From: CAVPXC01 sp963709505 | GTDB lineage: Bacteria > Chloroflexota > Anaerolineae > JAAEKA01 | Length of the DNA: 64,000 nt | Direction: 5' to 3' | NCBI GenBank assembly: GCA_963709505.1 | Contig: CAVPXC010000002.1 | Coordinates: 124,001 to 188,000, forward strand | Shown here: positions 1 through 11,868 of the stretch, piece after piece | How positions within the stretch are numbered: position 1 is the first letter of the stretch | How the letters are laid out: the number at the start of each line of letters is the position of its first letter | Made by a program: the position numbers and the translations under genes | Notes under the pieces: model-generated | Databases searched by the model: none | What the model was told of the DNA's origin: nothing | Seen by the model: the letters and a program-made list of their open reading frames with translations, nothing else

Positions 1-176
1 AGCCGGATATCGCAACCTGGCCCGTCAAGCTGATTGCCCTGGCCGAGAAGCTGGCGCTGATGGGCAGCCATTTCTACTCGCCGCAGCAGATCAGCTATCT
101 CGTAGCCGCAAATGGCTTAGACGCGACACTCGCCCACGACGGCGAGGTCACCGCTTGGGTGATTGTGGACAAGTAG
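1..176 (+). CDS. C-terminal fragment of an unidentified protein
   Basis: An open frame enters from the left edge and ends at the TAG at 174-176, giving about 57 residues with no internal stop. It ends with the residues VIVDK. The next gene starts 11 bases later, so the two are probably cotranscribed. No family is recognisable from this tail; the start lies outside the window. Confidence 0.6.
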   Translation, partial: PDIATWPVKLIALAEKLALMGSHFYSPQQISYLVAANGLDATLAHDGEVTAWVIVDK

Positions 177-186
177 GAGCTGAAGG

Positions 187-1281
187 ATGACCAAGAAAAC
201 GGTTGGCTACGTCAACCTAGAATGGACTTGTCCGAACTGCGGCGGCCGCAACCCCGGCGTCAACAAGAAATGCGCCACCTGCGGTTTTGCCCAACCGGAG
301 AATGTGCAGTTCGAGCAGGCGGCCCAAGATACGCTGATTACCGACACAGCCAAGATCGAGGCAGCAAAATCCGGCCCCGACATTCATTGCCCGTACTGCG
401 GCACCCGCAACCCCGCAGGCTCGGAACGGTGCAAGCAGTGCGCTGGCGTGTTGACCGGCGCGAAGGCTCGAGAGAGCGGCCGTGTGGTCGGAGGTATGCG
501 TAAGGAGCCGGCGCCGCCGGTCAAGTGTCCGTCCTGCGGCACCGAGAACCCTGCCACCGCCCAGAAATGTGCCAACTGCGGCGCTGTGCTTGCCAAGCCG
601 CAGCCTGTTGTGACAGCGCCGCAAGCTGCCAAGCCGGCTGGGAAAATGAACCCGGCGATCTTGATCGCCGTCGCCGCGATTGTCCTCGTCGCCTGTATCG
701 GCTTGTTCTTTGTCTTGGGCAGGGGCGGTGGCGGTGGTCGTACCGAACGGGCTGCAGGCCAGGTGAGTGATGTCTACTGGCGTCGCGCCATTGCGGTGCA
801 GGCGCTGATGCCAATCACGCGGCAGGATTGGCGCGACCAAATTCCATCTGGCGCGAAAATCGGCGGCTGCCAGGATCGCCTGTTTGACACCGTCAGCGAC
901 CAGGTGCCCAACAGCGTCGAGGTGTGCGGCACCCCCTACGTCGTCGATACGGGTACGGGTGTGGGCGAGGTGCAGCAGGACTGCGAGTATCAGATCTATA
1001 AGCCATACTGCGATTATTCGAGCCTGGGCTGGCAGGTGGCTGCACCGCTGGTGCTCGAAGGTCGAGACTTCACCCCGCGCTGGCCCGAGACGCGTCTTGG
1101 CAATGACCAGCGAGAGTCCGAGCGCTCCGAGCAGTACGTCATTACGTTCCAAACTGAGAATGGGCCGGTCCGCTATCAGGTCCCGAAGCTACAGGACTTC
1201 ACGCGGTTCACCCAGGGCAGCAAATGGACGCTCGAGGTCAACAGCCGCGGCGAGGTGATCAGCGCACAGCCGGCGCAGTAG
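187..1281 (+). CDS. Zinc-ribbon, single-pass membrane protein
   Basis: A 364-residue protein with three N-terminal double-CxxC zinc ribbons (CPNCG...CATCG near residues 15-33, CPYCG...CKQCAG near 68-87, CPSCG...CANCG near 114-132). A linker is followed by one hydrophobic segment (about residues 155-178, NPAILIAVAAIVLVACIGLF) and a roughly 185-residue C-terminal domain, with several cysteines, that I do not recognise. Topology is probably ribbons in the cytoplasm and the C-terminal domain outside. Zinc ribbons of this type occur in many Chloroflexota membrane proteins of unknown role. An AGGAG-like site (aggagctgaagg) precedes the ATG. Function unknown; the architecture is clear. Confidence 0.8.
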   Translation: MTKKTVGYVNLEWTCPNCGGRNPGVNKKCATCGFAQPENVQFEQAAQDTLITDTAKIEAAKSGPDIHCPYCGTRNPAGSERCKQCAGVLTGAKARESGRVVGGMRKEPAPPVKCPSCGTENPATAQKCANCGAVLAKPQPVVTAPQAAKPAGKMNPAILIAVAAIVLVACIGLFFVLGRGGGGGRTERAAGQVSDVYWRRAIAVQALMPITRQDWRDQIPSGAKIGGCQDRLFDTVSDQVPNSVEVCGTPYVVDTGTGVGEVQQDCEYQIYKPYCDYSSLGWQVAAPLVLEGRDFTPRWPETRLGNDQRESERSEQYVITFQTENGPVRYQVPKLQDFTRFTQGSKWTLEVNSRGEVISAQPAQ

Positions 1282-1338
1282 GGACTGCTAACAAACAGCA
1301 GACTGGAGCTTTATTTTGGTCCAGAAGGGTGAACGCAG

Positions 1339-1608
1339 ATGGCCGTCATTTCGATGTTTTACGGCATCATCATCTCGATGTACTACTTTGACACGCGCCA
1401 ACACCACTTGCCACACATTCATGTGCGGTATCAAGAGCAGGAAGCGGTGCTCTCGATTGCCGATGGAGAAGTACTGGGTGGCGAACTCAAACCCAATAAG
1501 TTACGCCTGGTGCAAGCGTAGATTGAGATTCACCGCGACGAGTTGATGGCAGACTGGCTCCTTGCTAGCCAAGGACAGACGATCTTTACGATTGACCCTT
1601 TGAAGTAG
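1339..1608 (+). pseudogene. DUF4160 protein with an in-frame nonsense codon
   Basis: The first 60 codons read as a DUF4160 protein (MAVISMFYGIIISMYYFD..., HHLPHIHV). At 1519-1521 a TAG stops it. The same frame then continues with IEIHRDELMADW... to a second stop at 1606-1608. In the family the motif normally reads AWIEIH, so TAG replaces the expected TGG Trp codon. DUF4160 genes are usually followed by a DUF2442 gene, as here 17 bases downstream, and such pairs look like toxin-antitoxin modules; this role is not proven. Either a genuine inactivating mutation or a base-call error. Confidence 0.75.
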
Positions 1609-1625
1609 AAAGGACGACGAACAGC

Positions 1626-1886
1626 ATGAACCCAAGAGTCGTTGCCGTGTGGCCGAATCCTGATCACACGCTCGTGCTCACCTTCTCGAACGGTGAAGTC
1701 AGGACATTCAACGTCAAGCCATTCCTTAACATCGGCATTTTCCAAGAATTGCAGGATCCGCGATATTTCAACTCAGTGCGGCCGGTTCTGGGCAGCATTC
1801 AATGGCAAAATGGTCAGGATTTCTGTCCCGATACGTTGTATCTCGAGAGCATCCCCGCGCCAGTGTTGCAACCGGTCCCTGTCTGA
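1626..1886 (+). CDS. DUF2442 protein, partner of the DUF4160 gene
   Basis: An 86-residue DUF2442 protein: N-terminal beta strands (VVAVWPNPDHTLVLTFSNGE), the FNVKPFL segment, then a C-terminal LGSIQWQNGQDFCPDTLY motif typical of the family. It follows the broken DUF4160 frame with a 17-base gap containing GAAAGGACGA as a possible ribosome site. The pairing of these two families is common in bacteria and suggests a small TA-like module; the biochemical activity is unknown. A second, solo DUF2442 gene lies at 57223-57537. Confidence 0.8.
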   Translation: MNPRVVAVWPNPDHTLVLTFSNGEVRTFNVKPFLNIGIFQELQDPRYFNSVRPVLGSIQWQNGQDFCPDTLYLESIPAPVLQPVPV

Positions 1887-1930
1887 GGATGGTTGGCGAC
1901 GCAGTCGCCTATCCCACCGTCGCTTCCGAA

Positions 1931-2009
1931 GGGTCCGTAAAAGTATAAGTTCCCGGAATGGCTCGGTCGGAGACCGGCCAGAGCTGGAAGTTGTTCTTTT
2001 ACGGACCCG
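1931..2009. repeat. REP-like palindrome bounded by 13-bp inverted repeat
   Basis: GGGTCCGTAAAAG at 1931-1943 is exactly inverted at 1997-2009. Between them lies a smaller hairpin with the core CGGTCGGAGACCGG, the same core as the REP palindromes around the RAYT gene at 14.6-15.5 kb. It separates the DUF2442 gene from IS66 remnants. Confidence 0.7.
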
Positions 2010-2045
2010 AAGTGTATGTACAATCGGAGTCCGTCATGACGTGCC

Positions 2046-2378
2046 GTGTACCTGGCGCCGCTGCCGGCGGGTTACGCGGGGCAATTCGGGCCTGGCATCC
2101 GTGCGCTGGTGCTAACCCTTTACTATGCCTCGCAGATGACCGAGCCAAAGATCGCCGAATTTCTGGCCCACCTGAGTATTCTGATCAGTGATGGTCAGAT
2201 CTCCAACCTGCTGATCAAGCAGCAAGATCGGTGGCATGCGGAAAAAGAAGCGGTTTGGCGCGGAGGGCTTCGCCAGTACGTCTTGGCAGCACATTGACGA
2301 CACGGCCACGCGGGTCAACGGCGAGAACCAGCACTGCCACATTGTGGGCAATCCTATCTTCACGGCCTACTTCACGCG
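2046..2378 (+). pseudogene. IS66-family transposase fragment, frameshifted
   Basis: The plus strand encodes part of an IS66-type transposase: LPAGYAGQFGPGIRALVL and SEPKIxEF-like sequence (MTEPKIAEFL, DGQISNLLIK), then, after a frame change near 2265, TSWQHIDDTATRVNGENQHC and NPIFTAYFT. This matches the region just before and at the start of the catalytic domain, including the conserved DDT. Both ends are missing and two frames are needed, so it is a dead remnant. Confidence 0.7.
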
Positions 2379-2760
2379 ACCTGGCAGAGATCGCCTGAGC
2401 GCACGCCTTTGGCGCCTCGAGTAGCCTGGATCGCAAAGACGGCCACCTGGGGTGTCGCACCGACCCACAGCCAAGTGCGTTTGCCCTGCTCCCGCCAACC
2501 CGTTTCGTCCACATTGGTCGCCGGTTGCTGTTGAACGCAGGCCTGCGCCTTGCTGGTCGGTTGTTCTAAGGCTTGGCTGACGGCCTGTTGTAGATTGGCC
2601 ATTCGTCCGTCGTTTCTGTGCCGCAGACCAGGCAAGACAGAGTGTGGCGCCGATATTCAATCACGCACGGTTCGATCCGAGGCAACTCAGTCACTTGATG
2701 CCGTTGCGCATCGTCGGCCTGATAGAGTGCAAGCTCACTGGCCTCGGGTTCAGCTTCCCT
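2372..2760 (-). pseudogene. IS66-family transposase fragment, opposite strand
   Basis: Reading the minus strand from about 2760, an IS66 zinc-finger segment appears (HQVTELPRIEP, TEYR-like VIEYRRHTLSCLVCG). After a frame change near 2640 come MANLQQAVSQAL and NVDETGWREQGKRTWLWVG, the start of an IS66 DDE domain with its first Asp. It faces the plus-strand fragment at 2046-2378 and abuts it, so two different IS66 copies were joined or one was rearranged. Inactive. Confidence 0.65.
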
Positions 2761-2777
2761 GTCCTCGAGCAGAACGG

Positions 2778-4306
2778 TTAGCCATTACGGCCATGACAGT
2801 GTTTGTACTTCTTCCCGCTGCCGCAGGGACAGGCTCGTTGCGGCCGACTTTGGGCAGTGGGCTTCTCTGGCGACTGGTCGGCAGCTTCGGCTGTGGCTGC
2901 GTTGTGAGACGTTCACGGCCAGAGTTTGGCACATATTCCGGGATTCTGCCGCCCCGGAGCTCAGATAGATTATCCGTAGCCTCCTCGACCAGTGCCAGAC
3001 GCTCCGATTGTGGCAAGGTTGAGTCGACAGCCAGTTCTTTGACACGCTGCCAGCCACGAACTGCTCCTGGGATGTCATGGCGCTGTCCAGCCACTTGCGC
3101 CAGGCAGATCCAAGCTTCCAGGTGGCGCGGATCGCTGTCTAGGGCGCGTTGGTACTGTGCTTCCGCTTCGTCGAAGCGGTCCAGGAAGCGCAATACATTG
3201 CCAAAGCCTACCCGCAGGGAAGGATCGCCTGGCCGCCGCGCCAGCTCGCGCTCATAGCGTTCAATCGCCTCCTGGGGATGCATGGGTCCCCACTGTGAGG
3301 TAAAGTTGATGAACTGCACGCGTTGATCCTCGCGCAACAGTTGCCGATCTCTTGGCGCGTTTTGCGCCAGCATGCTGGCTGTGACGGCGATATGGCCCAT
3401 AGCGCCCAGCTCATACTGGTCCACCGCGCCGCACTTGCGGCAAACAACGCGCTGCGGGATGACCACAGGGCTGTACTTCTTTCGCTTCTTCTCATCGTCG
3501 TGCGTGCCGAGATCATAGTAGACCTTGGAGAATATGTACTCGCGCTCGCGGCCGCAGGCTTTGCAGCGCAGGTCCAGGCGCACGCCCGGCCCGGTGCGCG
3601 GCTTGCCAGGCTTGCTATGATCGATCGACGGGCGCATGCCGAAATCGATCTCGACATCGTCCAGGCCTATGATGTGCGGCGATACCCGGTCCTCAGCATA
3701 GGCCCGGCGGATGGCATCGTAGGCCGTGGGATCTCCAAGCTCGCTCAGGTCATAGATGACGGAGGTCGTAATCTCTTCCTCGTCCGCGCTGGCATCAGCC
3801 TCTGGCCGGTCCAGGAAGCCGGTCAGCAGAGCGACGATGTCGCTGTGTGCAGACTCATGTTCTTGCGCAATGGCCATCAAGGCATTGGACGCAGTCGATC
3901 GCCCGCGGGCATCGTGCGATGGATCGAACAGATAGTCTCGTAACACCGGCACAGACGCCGGTCCAATGGCCGTGTACAATTCTGTAAGTGCGTCGACGAC
4001 CCAATCTTCGTCCCAGCCAAGGCAAGCCAACAGGGGCTTGGCGGCTTCTATAGGACCCAATATGCACAGGACCCTAAGCGCATGGATAGGAGACCAGAGC
4101 GCTGGATCGTCGTCTTCACGGCTGTTCAGGTCTTCGTCCAAGATCATGCGGATCAGGTCTGGCACGTGGTCGCCGAGTTTATCTGCCCAGTCTTCGTACT
4201 CCAGATCCTTTTCCGGTTCGCCGAAGGTCAATAGCTCGGCTAACGCCTGCGGGTATCGTGCCAGCGCGGGATCGGGTTTGGGTTTGCGGGAAAGGAGTTT
4301 TGTCAC
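2778..4306 (-). CDS. HEAT/zinc-ribbon/TPR protein with SEC-C tail (frameshifted)
   Basis: An approximately 510-residue cytoplasmic protein. Order: HEAT-like helical repeats (about residues 1-230), a zinc-binding segment (RCKACGRE ... VCRKCGAVDQ, four Cys), TPR-like helices (MHPQEAIERYERELARRPGD..., FDEAEAQYQRALDSDP), and a linker. The unshifted frame ends in VGRNEPVPAAAG. One missing base near 2832 (CCC read as CC) would restore GRNEPCPCGSGKKYKHCHG, a perfect SEC-C zinc motif followed at once by a stop at 2778-2780. The SEC-C motif is found in SecA and in many regulatory or nucleic-acid-linked proteins. Function otherwise unknown. The exact match after correction favours a sequencing error or a very recent mutation. 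Confidence 0.75.
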
Positions 4307-4333
4307 AAGGAGTCTCCTTGGTCAAGTGCGCCA

Positions 4334-4460
4334 GACTGGACCGATTGCGGGAAATCGGTCCAGTCGCGGTAGAGTGCGCCAGACCGGACCGATTGCGGAA
4401 AATCGGTCCGGTCGATAGGCAAACTACGAGACTGGACCGGTTTTCCGCAACCGGTCCAGT

Positions 4461-4461
<1 letters not shown>
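4334..4461. repeat. Three consecutive hairpins with variant stems
   Basis: Three perfect hairpins, each with 13-bp stems and 6-base loops: 4334-4365, 4382-4413 and 4430-4461. The stems differ (GACTGGACCGATT, GACCGGACCGATT, GACTGGACCGGTT) but both arms change together. The loops are GCGGGA, GCGGAA and TTCCGC, that is, one loop in two orientations. The last hairpin overlaps the mutS stop codon and may act as its terminator, although no T-run follows. Confidence 0.85.
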
Positions 4462-7221
<2,760 letters not shown>

Positions 7222-7224
7222 AAC

Positions 7225-7397
7225 GATGAGTGATGAGTGATGAGTGATGAGTGATGAGTGATGAGTGATGAGTGATGAGTGATGAGTGATGAGTGATGAG
7301 TGATGAGTGATGAGTGATGAGTGATGAGTGATGAATTGTGGAGGGTGGAGGGTGGAGGGTGGAGGGTGGAGGGTGGAGGGTGGAGGGTGGAGGGTGG
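7225..7397. repeat. Two adjacent heptanucleotide tandem arrays upstream of mutS
   Basis: 7225-7334 holds nearly 16 perfect copies of GATGAGT; 7338-7397 holds about 8.5 copies of GTGGAGG. Together they fill almost the entire gap between the CHAT gene stop (7437) and the mutS start (7221). The first array begins 3 bases upstream of the mutS ATG and so occupies its ribosome-binding region. Confidence 0.95.
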
Positions 7398-7436
7398 TCT
7401 GCCGTCCACTCTTCACTCTCCACCCTCCACCGCGTG

Positions 7437-9934
7437 TTACTTGCCAATTTCGACCTTGCCGTTGGGGTGCGCGTAGAGGACGTAGGCCAGCCAGGTGGGG
7501 TTGCCAGGGTCCTTTTCCCTGATGGTCTTGCGCGCCTCCTGGAATGCCTGGCCTAGCGGCGCCTTGTTCACGATCACCTGGTCGTAGAAGGCCTTGGCGA
7601 ATTCGGCGGCCAGGGTGTCGTTGACCTCCCAAAGCGAGCCGATGAACGCCGTGACACCCGCGTCGACGAAGCGCTTGGACCAGCCGCCGATCCCTGTCAG
7701 CGAGACATCCGCGCCGGCCGACGTGCAGGCGTTCAGGAAGATAAGCGGTTGGCTCTTTTCGATGCCAACCTGAGTCGGGCCGATGATGTCGCTGGGGCGC
7801 AGCGACGATTGGTACAGCAGAAGTCTCGAATCGTCAGGGTTTCCCGACTCGAAATCGCCGTGACAGGCGAAGTGATAGAGCCGTGCCTTCTCGTTGGTGA
7901 ATGCGTCTTCGACTTCTGTGGCCTGTTCGAGCGCCGTCGCATTGACCATGACGGTGGGCTGCATCTTGCCCAACCTGGTAAAGTAGGCCTTTTCTTTCTT
8001 GACCAACTCGAGATTGCTCCTGGGCGCGATCAGCAAGGCCGAATTGAGCGCCATCACTTCCGGCAGACGCCGGCCCGCGACCCAGCGTGACAGGCGGAAC
8101 TGTTCGCACAGAAAGCCTTCGGGAACGAAAGCGCCGTCCTCGCGGTGTACGTGTGCACCATCTCCCAGGGAACCCACGGCTCGTCGGAGACGATGAGCAG
8201 GCTGAGGGTGTTTTTTCCGGCGCGCACCGTCTGGATGCGCCGCCACTCGTCCTTCAACGCTTGTGGAAACAGCTGATCGTACAGGTTCCAGCCGATTTTG
8301 TCGAGCGCTTCTTTGTTGGCCGCCGTCTGGGCGGGCTTCCGGTCTTCGATGCTTGTGCCGGCCATGTCGTTCAGGCTGAGATAGGTCGATTCCAGGAACT
8401 CGCGCGGGCTCTTGCGTTCAGGCAATCGGATACGGCCGGCGTAGGTCTGGCGGTAGCCGAACGTCTTCTTTGGCGAGTCGAGGGTGAAGGTCAGCTCCCG
8501 CTCGTCAGCGCTCATGGCGATGCGAAGCACCAGGTCGGGCGTTTCGACCAGAGGTTTCTCGAAGACGACGGCGCCCATGACCTGGAACTTTTTATCCTGA
8601 CCCTGTGCCTCGATCAATGGCTTGACCGTGACGAGTTCGTCGCGTTCAATCGGCGGCCGGCTCTTGAGCTCGACCTCGAAGGTCGAAGTCAGGGCGATGG
8701 CGCCAAGGTAGATGAAGTCCAGGCTGATGCGCTTCTGTCCTGCCTCCACACCCTCCTCTGGTGTCAACAGAAACACCGCCGGCTGGGAGTCGCGCGCTTG
8801 ATATACCTCGATCAGGCGGGTGGTCACGCCGGTCTCCTCCTTGAAACCCTCGGCATTGCACACGACCAGGACTTCCTTCACCTCCTCCGGCAAGAAATCC
8901 AGGGTTAGCACGTCGTGAACGCGGCTGCCCTCGCGCTGCTCGATCGTGAATTGCACGACAAGCGGAATCCTGCTGTCGAACACGGAGACCTCGGCCGGGA
9001 AATCGACAGAGGTATGGAGGGATATGGCGGTGTCCGATGGCTCGACATCCGCGGCGCCGGACTCCTCGACATCGGCCGAGGGTAGATCGTAACTGATTGG
9101 CCCGGGGAATTCTGGCTCGGGCTGGGGCGGCGGGGCCGGTGTCTTGGCTAACGCTGTCTGGCTCGCCGCTTTTAGTTCCTGCCCGACGGCCGGATGCTGC
9201 TGCAAGGCCGTGAGGATCTTCTGCGAGTTGACCGCGATTGCGCCAACGGGACCAAGGGTGCGCGCAGCATTTACAATCTGTCCGTATGCCGGCGCAAAGG
9301 CTTTGATCTCGCGTAGGAAATCCTGCGCCGCCGCGATGCGATCGGCGTCGTTCTGCGCGTGCTCCAGCCCTAGCCCCAGATGAATTAGGGCTGGAGTCGC
9401 GGCGTCCTCGACCTCGATCGAGATGACCTCCCAGTTGTGAAGGAACCACTCGGCGAATGCTTGCGATAAGCCAACCGGATCAGGGGCGGTCTCTGTTGAG
9501 GGTGCGCTGGGCTCTTTGTCGCTTTGTCGGACCGGCGGTGGTGTAATCTGGTCGATAACGGCGATGATCTCGCGTGCTTTGTCCTTCGGAACGGCGCTCA
9601 CCCCACCGCGACTTGACTGCACGTGTGCTGAGCCGACTCTGGCTTTGATATCGTCCGGAACCTCAGCCGAGCTTTCGCAGGCAGACAGAAAACGCCTGAG
9701 CGCGAGGTCACGCTGCAGGCTTCCCTGGTAGACGGCTGAGCCCGTGTTCGTTCTGATCGGGACGCCAGTGCCCGCGGCCTGAACCAGCAAGGTACGAAAC
9801 TCCGTGAGCAGCTTGCGGATCTCGGCCTGGGCATCGGGCGACAGGCCGCTCCATGCCTGACCAAGCTGCTCCGTGACCTGGAGTGCCAGCTCGGCTGGCT
9901 TGCGGTAGGTGAATTTTGGTTCTGGCAAGGGCAT
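7437..9934 (-). CDS. CHAT-domain caspase-like peptidase (one frameshift)
   Basis: A protein of about 831 residues once a single-base shift near 8143 is bridged (VPWEMVHTYT joins REDGAFVPEGFLCEQ). The N-terminal part is helical, residues 150-300 are proline-rich and linker-like, then comes a beta-rich domain (about 310-480), and the last 250 residues are a CHAT peptidase. The catalytic His is in YHFACHGDF and the Cys in LIFLNACTSAGA; SLWEVND and a C-terminal helix complete the fold. CHAT peptidases (clan CD, caspase relatives) often act in bacterial conflict systems. It lies 37 bases downstream of a second clan CD peptidase (clostripain type) on the same strand, so they probably form an operon. 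The substrate is unknown. Confidence 0.88.
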
Positions 9935-9971
9935 AGTCGGAGGCTCTCCTGGTTGGGCGGTGTCGACTTGG

Positions 9972-11720
9972 TTACACGGTTTTGTCTCGACGGGATAGCA
10001 CGAAGGTCAGTGCGGTGTTAGCCGCGACGCCGACGCCCGTGCCCAGCAGCTTGAAATCGCCGCTGGCCGATAGCTCGGCGCTGAACTGGATCTGGGTCAA
10101 CTCGAACGCGCCCGCCGCAGTGTGTACCTCCGGAACGGCGAAGGCTGTCTCCAGGCTTTGCATGAACTCCACGAATTTATCGCTCAGCTCATCCACACTA
10201 AGCTGCTTGGTGACGCGCTTGAGCTGGTCCTCGGTGGAGCGGGTTCCGGAACGGGTTGAGGACGACTTTTCCTCCTCTGTTCCTACGATAGTGATCGTAG
10301 CGCCTTTGGGCATGGCAGTCTCCTTCTGTGCTAGCGTCGGTGGCTTGCTGATCGTCTCTAGCGCCTTGAGCCAGCCGGCTGTCTTGAAGTCCATGGTCGC
10401 GTAGATAGGCGACGGCTGTGTGCTCGGGACGTAGATCGAGATGCCATGGGCCTTGTTTTCGAAGTCGCCCGTGACCACGTTCTTGATGATCGGAGACTGG
10501 GCTGAAAGCAGCCAATCGAGCAACTTTTTGCCGGCCTTCAGAGTGGCAGGCTGTGCACCAGCGCCCTTGTAGCCGGTCAGGATGGCTTGCAAGAAGCTGA
10601 CGAGGTCCACGTACTCCGGGTCTTCGAAGGCATAGCCCTGGCTGGCGGCGTATTCCTTGGCGTCTCGGTAGGCTTCCTTGAGGTACAGGTCGTCGAAGTA
10701 CTCCTTGCCGAGTGCCCGGCCGAAGCTCCTGATCAACAGCGCAGCCTCGCCCATTCTGCTGAGATCGATAGCCGACTGAGTAACACTTGGCGGGCGACGG
10801 GTCGTGCTTTTGTACAACTCCGCGTACTTGTCCACGATCAGCGCACCCAACTCGGCTGAACTCATCGAGGGCTGGCGGCCGAGTTCCTGCAAGATTTCGG
10901 TATACGGCCAGCCACGCATGGGTTCGACCTCTTGCGACGCCACCATCACTTCGGCGAACTTGCGTACCTGGTACTGAACCTCGATCATGGCCATCAGGCA
11001 TGCGTCCATGCCGATGACGTTGAGGTGGCGCATGCTGCCTTCTGTGCCGCGCGCCATGATCTCCTTCAAACGGCTCTTGTCCTGGAAGATGGTTGCGACC
11101 TCGGCCTCGTCTTTGGCGAACTCGGCGACGCGCAGCGCCTGGCTCATCTCGATGTTGGTCAGGAAGTCCATCGACGTGTCGTCGCACAAGATTCCGCGCG
11201 TGGTGCGGTCCTTGGCGCGCTTCGCCTTGGTATTGATCTTGCCCGCCGTCGTGCGGAACATGGCTGTGTTGGCCGACCGCGGCTTGCGACCTTGTCCGGC
11301 CGAACGCGATACACTGCGTACCGACTGGTATACGTCGTCGTCCTTCCAGCCCAGGCCGTGGTTCCACAGAACCAGCATGGTTCGCTTGGCCGGGCAGCGG
11401 TTCATGCCCCAGACGATGAACTTGGACAGCTCCGACGGGTCGCCGGTGTTGGTCTCGGGGATTTTTTCGACCAGGTTCTGTTCAGTCGTTCGACCTTTAT
11501 GGATTTCGAAGCGAAAGGCGCCTTCGTCGCCCTTGGTGTCGAACTGCGCCAGTACGGCGACCTGATCGGTCGTGCCGATCTTTTCGACCTCGTCGATGTC
11601 ATGGTAGCCGGGCGTTGTCATCTCGGCCATGAGCGAGTAGTTGCCCTGTTTGGTTTCAAATGTCTTGCCGTTGTCTCCGGCCATGTACAGCAGGATGGTC
11701 CATTCGCGTTGGGTTGGCAT
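9972..11720 (-). CDS. Clostripain-family (C11) cysteine peptidase with C-terminal effector-associated-like domain
   Basis: A 582-residue protein. The ATG at 11718-11720 is preceded by GGAGGACACG, a good ribosome site. The N-terminus WTILLYMAGDN starts the clan CD fold; the catalytic His is in LVLWNHGLGW and the Cys in VIGMDACLMAMIEV, followed by SQEVEPMRGWPY. No signal peptide is seen, so it should be cytoplasmic. After the peptidase, a linker (EEEKSSSTRSGTRS) leads to about 90 residues ending in FELTQIQFSAELSASGDF and GVGVAANTALTFVL, which resemble the small peptidase-co-occurring (Trypco/Pepco-type) beta domains of conflict systems. That assignment is by eye only. Probably cotranscribed with the CHAT gene downstream. 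Confidence 0.85.
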   Translation of the reverse strand: MPTQREWTILLYMAGDNGKTFETKQGNYSLMAEMTTPGYHDIDEVEKIGTTDQVAVLAQFDTKGDEGAFRFEIHKGRTTEQNLVEKIPETNTGDPSELSKFIVWGMNRCPAKRTMLVLWNHGLGWKDDDVYQSVRSVSRSAGQGRKPRSANTAMFRTTAGKINTKAKRAKDRTTRGILCDDTSMDFLTNIEMSQALRVAEFAKDEAEVATIFQDKSRLKEIMARGTEGSMRHLNVIGMDACLMAMIEVQYQVRKFAEVMVASQEVEPMRGWPYTEILQELGRQPSMSSAELGALIVDKYAELYKSTTRRPPSVTQSAIDLSRMGEAALLIRSFGRALGKEYFDDLYLKEAYRDAKEYAASQGYAFEDPEYVDLVSFLQAILTGYKGAGAQPATLKAGKKLLDWLLSAQSPIIKNVVTGDFENKAHGISIYVPSTQPSPIYATMDFKTAGWLKALETISKPPTLAQKETAMPKGATITIVGTEEEKSSSTRSGTRSTEDQLKRVTKQLSVDELSDKFVEFMQSLETAFAVPEVHTAAGAFELTQIQFSAELSASGDFKLLGTGVGVAANTALTFVLSRRDKTV

Positions 11721-11749
11721 CGTGTCCTCCGTTGACTTGTTGTTGGGGT

Positions 11750-11832
11750 TGGTTGTAGGTGGCAGGTGGCAGAGTTGCATGTGGCAACCTATCGGCGCCT
11801 ATGCAACCTGCAACTTGCCACCTGCCACCTGT
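11750..11832. repeat. GCAGGTT/GCAGGTG heptamer inverted array
   Basis: Heptamer-like units GTAGGTG, GCAGGTG and GCAGAGTTGCA face inverted units CAACCTGCAA and CCACCTGCCACC around 11785. The array lies between the C11 gene start and the SufS-like gene stop. Related arrays occur at 34.1, 40.8, 49.5 and 51.5 kb. Confidence 0.8.
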
Positions 11833-11868
11833 ACTCTGTTAAACGTATCCAGACCGATTTTTAGCGCT

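Noticed and set aside
7225..7397. CRISPR array
   Set aside because: Units are contiguous 7-mers without spacers, so a tandem repeat, not CRISPR.
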